A DNA stretch of 64,000 nucleotides from positions 3,364,816 to 3,428,815 of the forward strand of contig BSQZ01000039.1 in assembly GCA_033239005.1 (NCBI GenBank), given 5' to 3'. The notes beneath the pieces are model-generated. The model saw nothing but the letters and a program-made list of their open reading frames with translations. It was not told the origin of the DNA and ran no database searches. Numbering within the stretch: the first letter of the stretch is position 1; each line of letters begins with the position of its first letter. Position numbers and translations under genes: made by a program. Origin of the DNA: Lamellibrachia satsuma. Taxonomy: Eukaryota; Annelida; Polychaeta; Sabellida; Siboglinidae. Below are positions 36,665 to 49,350 of this stretch, piece after piece.

Positions 36665-37960
36665 GAGCTCAAAAATGGCAAGACATTCTCGTTCAACTAC
36701 TGAATAACGTTTCTGGGCAGGGTTTAATTTTGTGCTAGCGAACTCAATAGGAAACAATTTCCCATTGTGTTCCTGGAGCACCATTGCTCCTAGTCCCGTA
36801 TCGGACGCATCTGTTCGCACGACAAAGGGTTTGTCAGTATGTGGCAGCTTAAAGATGGGCGCATTACACAATATTTGCTTTAAATGCTTGAAAGATTCAT
36901 TCATTTCCTCAGTCCAACATACCTTGTTAGGACGTTTCGCTTTCACTCAGCGGCGCTGCAATCTTAGAATAGTTATCGACAAACTTGCGATAATAGAGAG
37001 CGAGAAGGATCTTACCTGCTTCTTTGTAATAGGTATATGAGCATTACGAATGCGTTCTACCTTGTCATCCTGAGTTTTCACTTCTCTCTGTCCAATTTTG
37101 TGACCAACAAAATCGAGGGACTCGAATGCCAAACAACATTTTGATGGCTTCACTGTGAGACCGTATTCTCTCACACGAACAAACAACGCTCGAAGAGCGG
37201 CAATGTGCCCTTCCCATATGTCGGTATGAACCAAAACATCATCAATATAATTGTCAACTTGACTGAAACAGTCTAACAGTCTTCGCATCATTTGTCCATA
37301 CGATGCGCCCGCGTTTACTAGACCAAAAGCCATAACCTTGAAATGGAATAAACCTTGGGGTGCGCAAAAAGCAGTCTTCTCTTTATCCTCGAGTTTCGTA
37401 GGGATCTGTCAATGTCTCTTGCAAAAGTCAAGTTTAGAAAGGAACTTGTCTTGACCAACTTTGGCAAAGATAATTTCTGGGTTTGGCATGGGCTCTGCGT
37501 CAAAAACCGTTATCTTGTTTAACCGGCGAAAATATATCAAAAACCGACATGATGAGTCAGACTTTCTCATCAACAACATAAAAGAATATGGCGATATCGA
37601 ATGCTCGATTATCCCTAATTCTTTCGTATTATCTACCTCCTCTTTGACTACTTCCAATTTGGATAAGGGAATGGGATACGGCTTGCTTTTGATTGGTTCT
37701 TTCGAAGTGACCTCAATTGAATGAGTCAACAAATTGGTACGCCCTGATGTACTCGAAAAGATAGTCAATTCAAATAGTCAATCAAATTCTGTAATTCCCC
37801 AGTTTGATCAGGCGATAACAGAGGGTTTAACACAACGTCACTGACAGTCTCCTCATTATTACTAATGGGATTACCCTCTCCTGATTCACTTTCTGATTGT
37901 TCCAAAACAATGGACGCAATTAAGGGCCATATCATGATATACCTTCCTGGCATAGTATTT
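36665..37960 (-). pseudogene. Reverse transcriptase and RNase H region of the Gypsy-type element
   Basis: The leader (NPLLSPDQTGELQNL, GRTNLLTHSIEVTS) joins directly to the integrase tail. RT blocks are PYPIPLSKLEVVKEEVDN, FLIYFRRLNKITVFDAEPMP, KLDFCK, MAFGLVNAGASYGQMM and the active site VDNYIDDVLVHT. RNase H starts with PFVVRTDASDTGLGAMVL and SVVERECLAI, then homology stops. Frameshifts occur near 37410 and 37320, and one near 36950 disrupts the connection domain. Confidence 0.85.
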
Positions 37961-37969
37961 CTTCATCAT

Positions 37970-39042
37970 GTTGATATGGAGCAATTTCTTATTGTCTCCA
38001 ATCTCTACCCTGTAGTAATTTAGTCCCACCGTTTCGATGACTCAGTATGGCCCTTTCCACTGCATGAGCAACTTGTTAGAGTCGGTGGGAAGTAGGATTA
38101 AGGCCTTATCTCCTACCTCCAACGACCTAGCTTTGGCTTTCCGGTTAAAGTGGACTTTGTACCTTCCTTGCGCGTCTCTAAGGTTATCCCTGGCCAGTTC
38201 ACATGTCTGCTCAATACGATTTCGAAGGTCGAGTAAGTATTCATACGTTTGTACAAGCTCCTCATCAGGCGTGTCATTTACCCATAATTCCCTTAGTATG
38301 GTCATCGGTCCCCGGACAGTTCTTTCGTACAGAAGTTCGAACGGAGAAAATTTAGTGCTTTTCTGAGGAACTGTTCGATAGGCAAATATAAGAGGCTCTA
38401 AATACCTGTCCCAATCTCTTGGTCGTTCTAAACACATACGACTTAACATCCTCTTTAGGGTCCCGTTCCATTACTCTACTAACCCGATAGCTATGGGATG
38501 GTAAGGGGATGACTGAACCTGATGGATGGACAACAGTCTCGCTACTTCAGTCATTGTACTGGACACAAATTGACTACCGTTATCACAAAGGACTTCCTTA
38601 GGTAGTCCTACCCTGGAAAATGTTTTTACCAGAGCCTCAGCTGCTGTTACCGTGTCGATGCTAGCGAGTGCTACTGCTTCGGGATATGGAGTGGCAACAT
38701 CCATTAAGGTCAATATCCAACGATTACCTCTTTCAGTGACAGGTGTTATCGATCCCACCAAATCTATAGCTACCTTCTCAAAAGGAATGTTGATGATAGG
38801 CATAATCTGCACTGTAGCTTTCGGTACATTACCTCGACAGACGTCTTCTGACAAATGTCACACGATTGGCAAAATCTGTGAACATCCCCAATTACACCTG
38901 GCCAATAGATATTCAAGATAATTATATATAGATACTCCTTTATCCCCTGGTGTCCATACACGAGTGTTTCGTGGCCCAGTTTCATAACCCGGTGTTTAAT
39001 GGTCTTGGGAACCACTAATTGCTTTACCCTAAGTGTACCCAT
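37970..39042 (-). pseudogene. Integrase region of the Gypsy-type element
   Basis: The H2C2 zinc domain (HETLVYGHQGIK, then FCQSCDICQKT) lies at about 38860-38990. The catalytic core lies at 38471-38800 with Asp in AIDLVG, Asp in LCDNGSQFVS and a final Glu in GLVE, which is followed by a stop. The C-terminal part follows (WDRYLEPLIFAYRTVPQKST, GDKALILLP, MQWKGPY), and after a frameshift a GPY/F-type ending (GLNYYRVEIGDNKKLLHINM). This block lies between protease and reverse transcriptase. Confidence 0.85.
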
Positions 39043-39379
39043 GTCTTTTCGAAGGAAATAGTAAAGTAGTCGTTAATTGATTTAACTTTAGTGACTTCTG
39101 CCGAAACAAAACATTTCTTCAAAGATAGATCCTCTCCCTGTTTATTTTGGAAGTCATTTGCCGATATCTTCATACCAGAAACTGTCGGTACAACTACGGG
39201 TTTACTAGGTATGTCCTTTGTCTTCCGTTGTGCTCTAGTTTCAACTACACAACCGGTTACTCTCTCACTGAAATTTGCCGTTTCCGAATTACCTGGATCT
39301 ATCAGAACGAGTTCTCTAATCCCGTAATACCAGGTAGGATGAATGCCCTCGATGTTTCCTATGACTAAGTCATACACAT

Positions 39380-39780
39380 TAGTCTGCTTCTACCTCTTCC
39401 GTGAATATAGGGGTTCTCACATGACAAAGAGCCATAGGGACATCAGAAAGGGATTGGTCCATCAGCATTAGGACTCGGGTTTTCCCTGTCAATTGGGCCT
39501 CATCAGCTACTGCGTCTAACCACTACCCCATTACACCCACTATCAGGAAGTACTGTGACAGGGCACTCTCCAATGTATCCTTCCATTAATGGTAAGAAAC
39601 CTTCGTCTAGATTTTCCAGGCAAGCACTGGCGATGATATGAACATTACATCCGCAGTGCAACATTGCTACTTCCTTACCTATTGAACAAGTTTGGACCTG
39701 AGATGTCTTATCCATAACAACCGCACAGTTCCCCAATACGGGTGGAATTCTCGACGACTGAGGTTTGGACATGTTTCTAC
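39380..39780 (-). pseudogene. Aspartic protease region of the Gypsy-type element
   Basis: VTVLPDSGCNGVVVRRS (near 39520-39570) carries the D-S-G of retroelement proteases. A frameshift immediately after it moves homology to another frame (TGKTRVLMLMDQSLSDVP), which continues to YDLVIGNIEG (about 39350) in the linker. Confidence 0.7.
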
Positions 39781-40640
39781 TCCCCATGTCCCACAGTGCA
39801 ATTACGAGCGATATGACCAACCTGGTTGCATAAGAAGCAAGTACTACGACCAGGAGGATTAGGAATAGGAGACCTCTTCTCGAACCCACGTTTTGGTCGA
39901 GGCGGTGGAACTTTGTCAGAGCGTGACTGTTCCCTTTGAATTCCATTACTTCTTGTAGGAAAATGAGCATTAGTGAAAGTCTTTGGCAAGTCAAAAATTT
40001 CATCATCATCCTTAGGTTTGTGTTGCCTCACAGACAAATCTCGAAGAACCACAAACAAAAACTGTTCCTTAAGAAGCAGCTCCCTTAATGATTCAAATGA
40101 TCGGTCGATAACCAACAGAGAAATCCATTGGTTTAAGTGATGATCCATTCGGACATAAAACTGAGAAATAGTCTCCTTAGAACTTGGCGTACCTGAATAA
40201 AACTTCCTTCGGAAGTCTCCCTCGGTCAACTGATACCACTTTAGCAAAGATTGCTTTAAATGATCATAATCATTAGCAACGGACGCCGGTAAGCGGGAAT
40301 AAACTTCCAAGGTGTGTCCCGTTAACAACGCGCTAAGAAATACAGCATAATCCCTCGCATCCCATCCCTGGTTTCCAGCATAGCGTTCAAAATGTCGAAG
40401 ATAATCATCAATTGAATCAGTATGCTCATTAAAGCATGGCAGTCTAGGACTGCGGTGCATCTTGGGTGCACCATCGTTACTCCCTATCGTAACATTTCCT
40501 GCAGATTCAGCAACCTCCTTTTGCAGGATCGCCATTTCCTTTTCGTGCTGCATCTCGCGTTCACGAGCACGACAGCGAGCTTCTTCCTCCTCTTTCGCCT
40601 GGTCACGAGCCAACCGACGTTCTACTCGGGCGGCTTCTTG
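39777..40640 (-). pseudogene. gag-like frame of the Gypsy-type element
   Basis: A coiled, charged N-terminus (KEEEEARCRAREREMQ) is followed by a SCAN/gag-type region (LPCFNEHTDSIDDYLRHFER, then VFLSALLTGHTLEVYSRLP) and a CCHC zinc knuckle (CFLCNQVGHIARNC). The 278-codon frame opens with TTG, not ATG. Coding similarity continues upstream to an in-frame TAA near 40645, so the true start is lost. The downstream frame shifts into the protease. Confidence 0.8.
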
Positions 40641-40779
40641 TTAGTCTCGAACAAATGTTTGAAGCTCGGTACCTCTTATGCCCAGCTTCTCACCAATCTC
40701 TACTAGTTTAGACAAATCCCTAATTATAATATAATATCAAACAAAGATAATCCACAAATGTGCATTTGTAATACCAAAT

Positions 40780-41062
40780 TGAACCAAAATTACTTCAAAC
40801 TATTGCGAGCTATGCACCAACACGCTCTTAATCTCTTGCAATATTACATCAGCAAATCTATCACAGATGTCTGAGTTACTGTGGAATCTATCCCCTCACA
40901 ATACATAAATGATGGGCAATTACTATCCCACTTGAAGTCAACTATTTCAAACTAGTATGAGCTACGCTCCTACACTCTCCTAATCTCTTGCGAGATTAAT
41001 CAGCAAATCTATCACAGTTTTCTTAATTACTGTGGCAACCAACCGTCACAGTACCTAAAGAG
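40780..41062. repeat. Roughly 150-bp tandem duplication upstream of gag
   Basis: The phrases tacttcaaactattgcgagc, taatctcttgcaat, atcagcaaatctatcacag and ttactgtgg at 40790-40890 recur in the same order at 40950-41035. It may be an untranslated leader repeat of the Gypsy element. Up to 41583 nothing else is recognised. Confidence 0.65.
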
Positions 41063-42304
41063 GATCCACCATGTCCCATACTTAACCATACCAATGCTAC
41101 ATGACATATATTCCAATGTCAAAATTAACCTTCTCTCAAAGTAATGAAATATTCACTTACCTTACGTGACTGTTTCTCTCCTACTATTACATATTCTCCT
41201 TCTAATAAAATTGTCACAAGCTCCCATGTAAAGGGCATAAATAAATTGCTACGTTCCTTTGAAATCGTCCAAACATGTTTATGTTGTGGGGTCTCATCAG
41301 ACTGATAGGTCATTCTGCAATACCAGGACAAATTGGTGCCAAGGAACTTTCATATGGCATTGCTCTGTAACGACAACTGTCAAAACGTCCTATATGTTTC
41401 GTCTTGTAGAGGAACTCTTCTACATTTCTGACGCCATTTTGAAATTGGAAGTTGTTATACTCGCTATTTATCCTAATACTTCCCAGTTTTCTTATATAAA
41501 AATCGGTTGTCCCAATTGATTGGTCCTATTTTTACAAGGTATACATTCAAAGTAATGAGTACACATTACATAACGTTTAGCGTGTATGTTAGCAATCGGA
41601 CATTTTTGATACATGCTAACAATACTAATCTACAGAGTTCTAGTATTTTCGTGGCCGAAATGCCAGTGTTACTATGGAATGAACCTGATATGCGTATTGC
41701 ACATCATAGCTGTCAATACGTTAACGGTTCTTAGGCGTGAGAAATGTCCCCAGCCAGGGGCCGCAGGCCGCGAAGTCCCCCAGCCAATGGACCTCAGTAA
41801 GAGCTTATGAAAACACATTTTATCCCAAAAGTAAAGTAAAGCTCATCTTCAACAGGTGCTAACACTGCTTTCCAACAGGAAATATCAATGCTTGATGCTC
41901 AGCTGTTGACCAATCACTGACCGCGTTGCACACGTTATTCGGTAAAACGCGGCGCCTACCGATAACATTAACTTAGGCCTTCACTATCTGAAGCCCTATT
42001 TTTGCAAAAAGGCCATTCTGTTTCATAATTTTCATTGCTAAAGATTGTGAAAATATGTGTGAGATTTTATACCTTTTTTGTGAGGTGTGAAGCTGTGACA
42101 TTTGATGCAAAACCGTGAGTATCACATATTATGCATGATAGTTGACAGGTATGACACATTGGGTGAGGGTTTCACGAGAGAACAACACGCTGTTACTAGG
42201 GGTGTGACAATGTGCCGATGCGATACTGTCTATAATAATTTTAGATATCGACAGTGAACTATCGATTGTAAAAATAATTCATTCAGCTACACTATTTATG
42301 TCAA

Positions 42305-42309
42305 TGTCA

Positions 42310-42346
<37 letters not shown>

Positions 42347-42376
42347 CATACATACATACATACATACATACATACA

Positions 42377-42405
<29 letters not shown>
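42305..42405. repeat. (TA)n then (CATA)n microsatellite
   Basis: TA run 42311-42341 followed by tacata repeats to 42405. The right arm of the inverted duplication has only a short T/A tract at the matching place. Confidence 0.95.
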
Positions 42406-42407
<2 letters not shown>

Positions 42408-42899
42408 TTATTTTTTTTTCAACTATATTTGTTAATTCGATTTATTTATCGCCCAAACATCAACACTCGTTGCAGCAGCGTCACCCGTCAGTTATGGTTT
42501 GGAACAGTTTTCCTGACTATTCACTATTCCATGATAATATCGCAATACTATGGCGATAGTCATGAAACGATCATAATAGTGTTGTAATAGTTGCACAGCT
42601 ATCGCGATACTATCACAAAATATTCCTGTCGCCAGTTGTTGCCTTAAATGTTTCTAAACTGCAAACTAGACTGGAAGCCACAAATTATTGCGACGGCCCA
42701 GGTGATTGCTAGCCAACGAAATGGAAGTGGATGATGATTTTTTCCTTGTAGATACATGCATGACAACAAAACTACAACAACACAGGAACATGGTTGATCC
42801 TAAAATTGGCATAAGATTCACAAAAGATGATGGAGCGAACAACAACATGCTATTTCTTTATACATCTACCAGAAAGATTAAGGCAATGTGAAGTCCACA

Positions 42900-43670
42900 G
42901 TATACGGAAAGAAAATTTACACTGTCCTAATTCTGAACTTCGTGATGCCATCACCCCAGGCATCAGAAGTCGGAAGTAGTCAGAACATCTATGAACAGGT
43001 GAGGCGATAAATTCTGATGAAGGGGACAAACGGAAGAGGAGAAATACTTAACGGGAGCTCTTAGAAGGTACGGCTATCTGTCTTTGGCCTTCAAAAAAGG
43101 TTACCAAAAAGAAGAGCAGAAACAGACAATAGAAAAAATGACAAAATACACAGAAGCCAGGTCGTCATCCGTACGTGGAAGGTGCCTCAGAGAGTTTGAT
43201 CGGGTACTGTAGAGGTGCGGGTGGCCTCAGCATCCCCACACAACCCTCAGACGTATGTTGGTACACCTAAAGGCAATGTAAAACCGGAAGAACATGGTGA
43301 AATCGTGTACCTAATGTAAGAGTTGTGGCGCAGCATACATTAGAAAGACAGGGAGATTGTTTAAGACCAGACTATATGAACACAAGAAAGATACGGAGAA
43401 CGCACCAAGACGACAATATACGAGGAGCGAAAAAAAACATCTGCTGTCAAACACCAACAAGTCGCACCTCACAGATCACACAACCACAGAGAATCCTCTA
43501 ATAGACTGGGAGGAAGTAAATGTGGCGGATCGGGAATCCCACAGAATGAGAAGACACGTAAAAAAACCGTTATGGACTCGTAAGACATAGGCAGCGATCA
43601 ACCGAGATAACTGGAACTACGAACTTCCACACATATACGATGACCTCATTCTACCAGAACTCCATTGGTA
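42900..43670 (+). pseudogene. Penelope-like element relic (RT C-terminus and GIY-YIG endonuclease)
   Basis: Broken frames read CHHPRHQKSEVVRTSMNR, then EKYLTGALRRYGYLSLAFKK, FDRVL and PHTTLRRMLVHLKAM, then CKSCGAAYIRKTGRLFKTRL followed by YEHKKD, LTDHTTTENPLIDWEEVNVA, DRESHRMRRHVKKPLWTRK and finally NYELPHIYDDL. This is the characteristic order at the 3' end of Penelope-like elements. The YIG of the endonuclease reads YIR, the GIY part is damaged, and several stops are present, so it is inactive. A mirrored relic lies in the right arm. Confidence 0.8.
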
Positions 43671-44772
43671 CTGACGAAGTCGTATTGAGAAGATGGCGGA
43701 AACTTTTACACCGCCAAAAATGTTTGGTTATGCTATAACAAATGTTAACATATTAACATGAAATTGAAAAGGTTAGGGTATCCACAGCGAGGAAACTATA
43801 ATTTTGGGCGACGCAAATATAATGTCAAGATGTAAAACAAATATCACTCAACAACGACTAAAACTGTTTCTAGATACTTATTGAAGTAGTCTGAAAATAA
43901 CGGATGGGATTCTATTTTTGACAGTATGTTAAAATCGTTTTAAAAATGCAAAACTCACCTGTTTCAGCAGTGTTGGCAACACCTGCGCCAATTGACATGT
44001 TATGTGGTGAATGCCGACGACTAGCTGAAAAATAGGGACTACGCAGCGCCTGCCTACATAAACTAGCGCAGGGTTGAAAAGAACACTGCGAAGAGTTCAT
44101 GGTGTGTGGTGCCCAGTCACGCGTGTCGATTACAAATGTGTCACCAACCACGAGGGCAACACAATAACGGTTTCGAGCACTGGTGTCAGTGACGCATTCA
44201 CATTGTCCATGTCGCTAAAGAGGTCAGACGACAGTGCATCCCATTGGCATGCTGACCATGTTTAGTCAAAATCACATACGTCCAGCACAAAAATGTTACA
44301 ATGTTTACCAAAATAGCGCCACGTGACACATAGTGGAACAATTCTTATAAATCATCTGCCTTTGTAGTATTTCACAGCTTCTATAAACAAAAGTGTGCTC
44401 AATTGCACGTATGCGACCTCTTTTGAAATGGTTATTTTCAAATAGCACAATTTAATACGTCCAACATTCGGGTGAAACCATAAACAGGAAAGTCAACTGT
44501 GGTCTGAACCGTATAGTGCACATATTGACACTATGGATTCGGCGGGATGGTCGTTCTTTGAGATTTATTATACGACGCTTCGTGTGACATTACACAACCG
44601 CCAGCAGTACTACAGTGCACAGGATGGTGGCATTAATAATGTCTACACATTGCCCCCGATTTCGAGGTTAGATCAGTCACGCTAGCTAGGTGTCTACGGC
44701 AACCGCTGCTGTGTTTGTATGGATGCACATCAACTGAACAATTATATTTTTATCCATCTGTCTCCCACTCTG

Positions 44773-44936
<164 letters not shown>

Positions 44937-45066
44937 ATGAGCACGAAGGGTTTGCCCATCCCTATATCACAGTGGCGGGTGGAGCAGCCGAAACGCGTGG
45001 CTGAACAGGCCGCGTTGATGTACGGTCAATGCAAAGGTCAACGAACAGTTCGCTACTGTCTACAAT
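44937..45066 (+). repeat. 'TKG' dispersed repeat with conserved short frame (copy 1)
   Basis: The frame opens with ATG and reads STKGLPIPISQWRVEQPKRV then [13 protein letters not shown] before a stop. Near-identical peptides are encoded at 58110-58275 (+) and 59690-59852 (-), each copy lying between GA and TA microsatellites. I do not know the family. Confidence 0.65.
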
Positions 45067-45125
45067 AAAGTTTATGTGTGACAAGGGTAGCATGAATAAA
45101 AGAAAGCAGGTCAGAGTGCACCTGC

Positions 45126-45661
45126 GTAGTCCAAGTCATTGATATATATATATACTTGGACTACGCTCTTGTGTCAGCCACAAATTTCAATACGCTGATT
45201 GTTATATTATCGTCCAAGTCATTGATATAATTACTTGGAGGATAATATAACAAGCAGCGTACTGAAATTTGCGGATGACACAAAAGTGTTTAGAAAGGTT
45301 AACAATGATGGTGATAAGCAACATCTACAAAACGATCTAGACAAATTACTTACATGGTCTGAAAATGGCAGATGGAATTCAATTTTGGGAAATGTAAAAG
45401 CCTACATACAGGTCACGGAAACTTGGATGTAAACTACGAAATGGGAGATACTATTCTAGTATTTTGTGCTTTCTACTGTAAAAGAAAAGGACTTAGGAGT
45501 AACAACAGGTACTGATATATACGTTTCAGAGCAGTGGGTTATAGCAGCGTTAAAGGTTAATAAAATGTTTTGCTTGATTAAGAGAAACATAACATAACAG
45601 GAAAAAGATAATACCTTTGTATAAAGCAATGGTTAGGCCTCGTTTAGCATACTGTATACAA
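45126..45661 (+). mobile_element. CR1-like LINE copy B, 5' part, with 5' inversion
   Basis: From 45234 the plus strand reads [20 protein letters not shown] and on through KEKDLGVTTGTDIYVSEQ to VRPRLAYCIQ, the same RT blocks as copy A. Immediately upstream (45170-45219) the same LINE segment occurs in reverse complement. The frame has several disruptions. The element is interrupted at 45662 by an RTE-like fragment. Confidence 0.8.
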
Positions 45662-46114
45662 AACGGAGCCCAAGCTCTAGAGAACACTCGCTGTATCCAC
45701 CCTCCTCTACAGAGGCGAGAGCTGGGCTGTGACAACAGAAACAGAGAGACGCATACACACAATTGAAACGAAACGCTTCATAAGATTCCTCCGCACTTGG
45801 TAGACCGAACACAACACAAATGAATATGTAAGACAACAAGTGGACTCCTGGCTGGAAAGCAAGAGTCCTTGTTGGCAACAGTGAAACGACGCAAGCTCTC
45901 CTGGTTTGGCCACATCACTCGATACAACACCGTTGCACAAACATGCTGCGAGGCACACTGGGGGGCAAGAGAAAAACTGGCAAGACAATATACAACAATG
46001 GACACACCAACACCTACCGACACAGCAGCAGAGGATAGACAATGCTGGCGAGGACTGTGTATGAATAGCACCCCTACGCCAGTCCCGGTCAAGGGATGAA
46101 AGTGAATGAAGGCG
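45662..46114 (+). mobile_element. RTE-like LINE 3' fragment nested in CR1 copy B
   Basis: 453 bp flanked by the 6-bp duplication atacaa (45656-45661 and 46115-46120). It encodes RGESWAVTTETERRIHTIET, the WLESKSP region, ATVKRRKLSWFGHITRYNT and a WxxNIQQW-type ending, the C-terminus of a second LINE family with 3' sequence ggatgaaagtgaatgaaggc. The CR1 frame reads YCIQ before it and AWRTYRKKDI after it. Confidence 0.85.
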
Positions 46115-46600
46115 ATACAAGCGTGGAGAACATATCGAAAGAAGGACATATATACACATGAATGAATACAGAGGAGACCAGCTATTTTTTTTAAGATAAT
46201 GAATGGGTATGAAAATATTGATAGGCATATGTTTTACTCACGAAAGATAGAACTAGAGGACATGAGGTAACATTAGTAGATTGGATATAAGAAAGAGTTC
46301 GTTCTCACATAGGACGATAAGTGAATGGGACAAATTATCTACAGATTGTGTAACTGCTAGCAGCGTGGATATGCTTAACAACATCGCTGACATATATCTC
46401 AGGAGGGCGGGTTATACATATATGAAAACTGTTGGACTCGATAAACCAATGGTTTCCTTGTCCACGTGCAATCTCTTTATTTGCCTTGGATTGCAATGTG
46501 TTAAATCTTGGTAATTGATAGGCATCACATGTGACTGTAGACAAAACATTTAGTGCCATAACTTGTTTGACTGGGGAATCTCTTATTTGGCCAATCACTC
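46115..46600 (+). mobile_element. CR1-like LINE copy B, 3' part
   Basis: Resumes with IQAWRTYRKKDIY, then IMNGYENIDRHMFY, RKSSFSHRTISEWDKLSTDC and ASSVDMLNN, matching the end of copy A. Part of the RT thumb is deleted near 46180. The 3' limit is uncertain, before the GT microsatellite. Confidence 0.75.
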
Positions 46601-46698
46601 TAGGCAACAAACTTGGTTGATGCCGTTTAAACAGCACTCTTGTGATGGGACAGTTACGAACTATAAAGGATTAGTAAAAAGTCAAACTGACAAGACAT

Positions 46699-48757
<2,059 letters not shown>

Positions 48758-49350
48758 CTACCGGTTTACGCCACAGACTCGTTCCATGAGCAGAAGGAGA
48801 GATAGTTCCCCCACATCACCTTTCACACTGACTGCGTGGTTTTCACGCATGCGGAAACACAGGTAATGTCCAGTGCAGGCGGCTTGTCTCTCCCAAGGTA
48901 AGATGACACTGTACTCGTCAAATATGTCAACGCCCACCGGAAGAAGTCTCTCCTGAAGTTGATGGACGAACGCTGATAGCGCGCAACAGTTGCGACTGCC
49001 ACGGCGGTACTGCGGCTGGTCATCGGCAACCGGAGGTGACGTCACGACGAACAGTTTAAACCCGATCTGCTCACTTCGACGTTTGAGCTGCGTGACGATA
49101 TTGCCGTACGAGTCGATCATTTTGTCTAAAGTCAATGGCAGCCCAATATAAGCCATATCGTGATCGCCTGTTTGTAATATGACCACATCGTTTCGGTTGA
49201 GTTTATCTCAGCCTAGTTCATCGTTTAGTATCGCTTTAAATTGACCGCCGCGCGACTTCGATTCATACTCAATGTTTTCAACGGACAAAGAATGATGAGC
49301 CGGCTTCAAACCCACAGGCAACTTGTTACATTCCCATATCAAATAGTCAT
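48758..49350 (-). pseudogene. NXPE-like pseudogene (copy 4), C-terminal part
   Basis: The minus strand resumes at DYLIWECNKLPVGLKPAHHS (from 49350), meets an in-frame TGA (DELG then stop, 49206-49208, where copy 3 has an Arg codon), then continues open through VVILQTGDHDMAYIGLP, LFVVTSPPVADDQ, VDIFDEYSVILP and ACTGHYLCF to TAG at 48758-48760. The piece is colinear with copy 3. The residues that should precede it, including the GSSHMR block, are absent because of the LINE insertion at 49351-51480. As in copy 3, Cys occupies the position three before the final His. Confidence 0.85.

Larger units (their letters stand above)
36665..40650 (-). mobile_element. Gypsy-type LTR retroelement, internal region, integrase before reverse transcriptase
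   Basis: On the minus strand the domains come in the order gag, protease, integrase, reverse transcriptase, RNase H, a Ty1/copia-like order in a Ty3/gypsy-type element. Known Gmr1-like elements have this arrangement. The element is broken by many frameshifts and stops. Its RNase H loses homology abruptly at about 36665 (after RECLAIFEL), so the 3' part and 3' LTR are missing. No LTR pair was found; 40700-41330 upstream of gag may hold leader or LTR sequence. Domain entries follow. Confidence 0.85.

Noticed and set aside
45707..46228. 173-codon minus-strand frame, Cys-rich and hydrophobic
   Set aside because: It is the antisense of the nested RTE-like LINE fragment, whose plus-strand reading carries clear family motifs.
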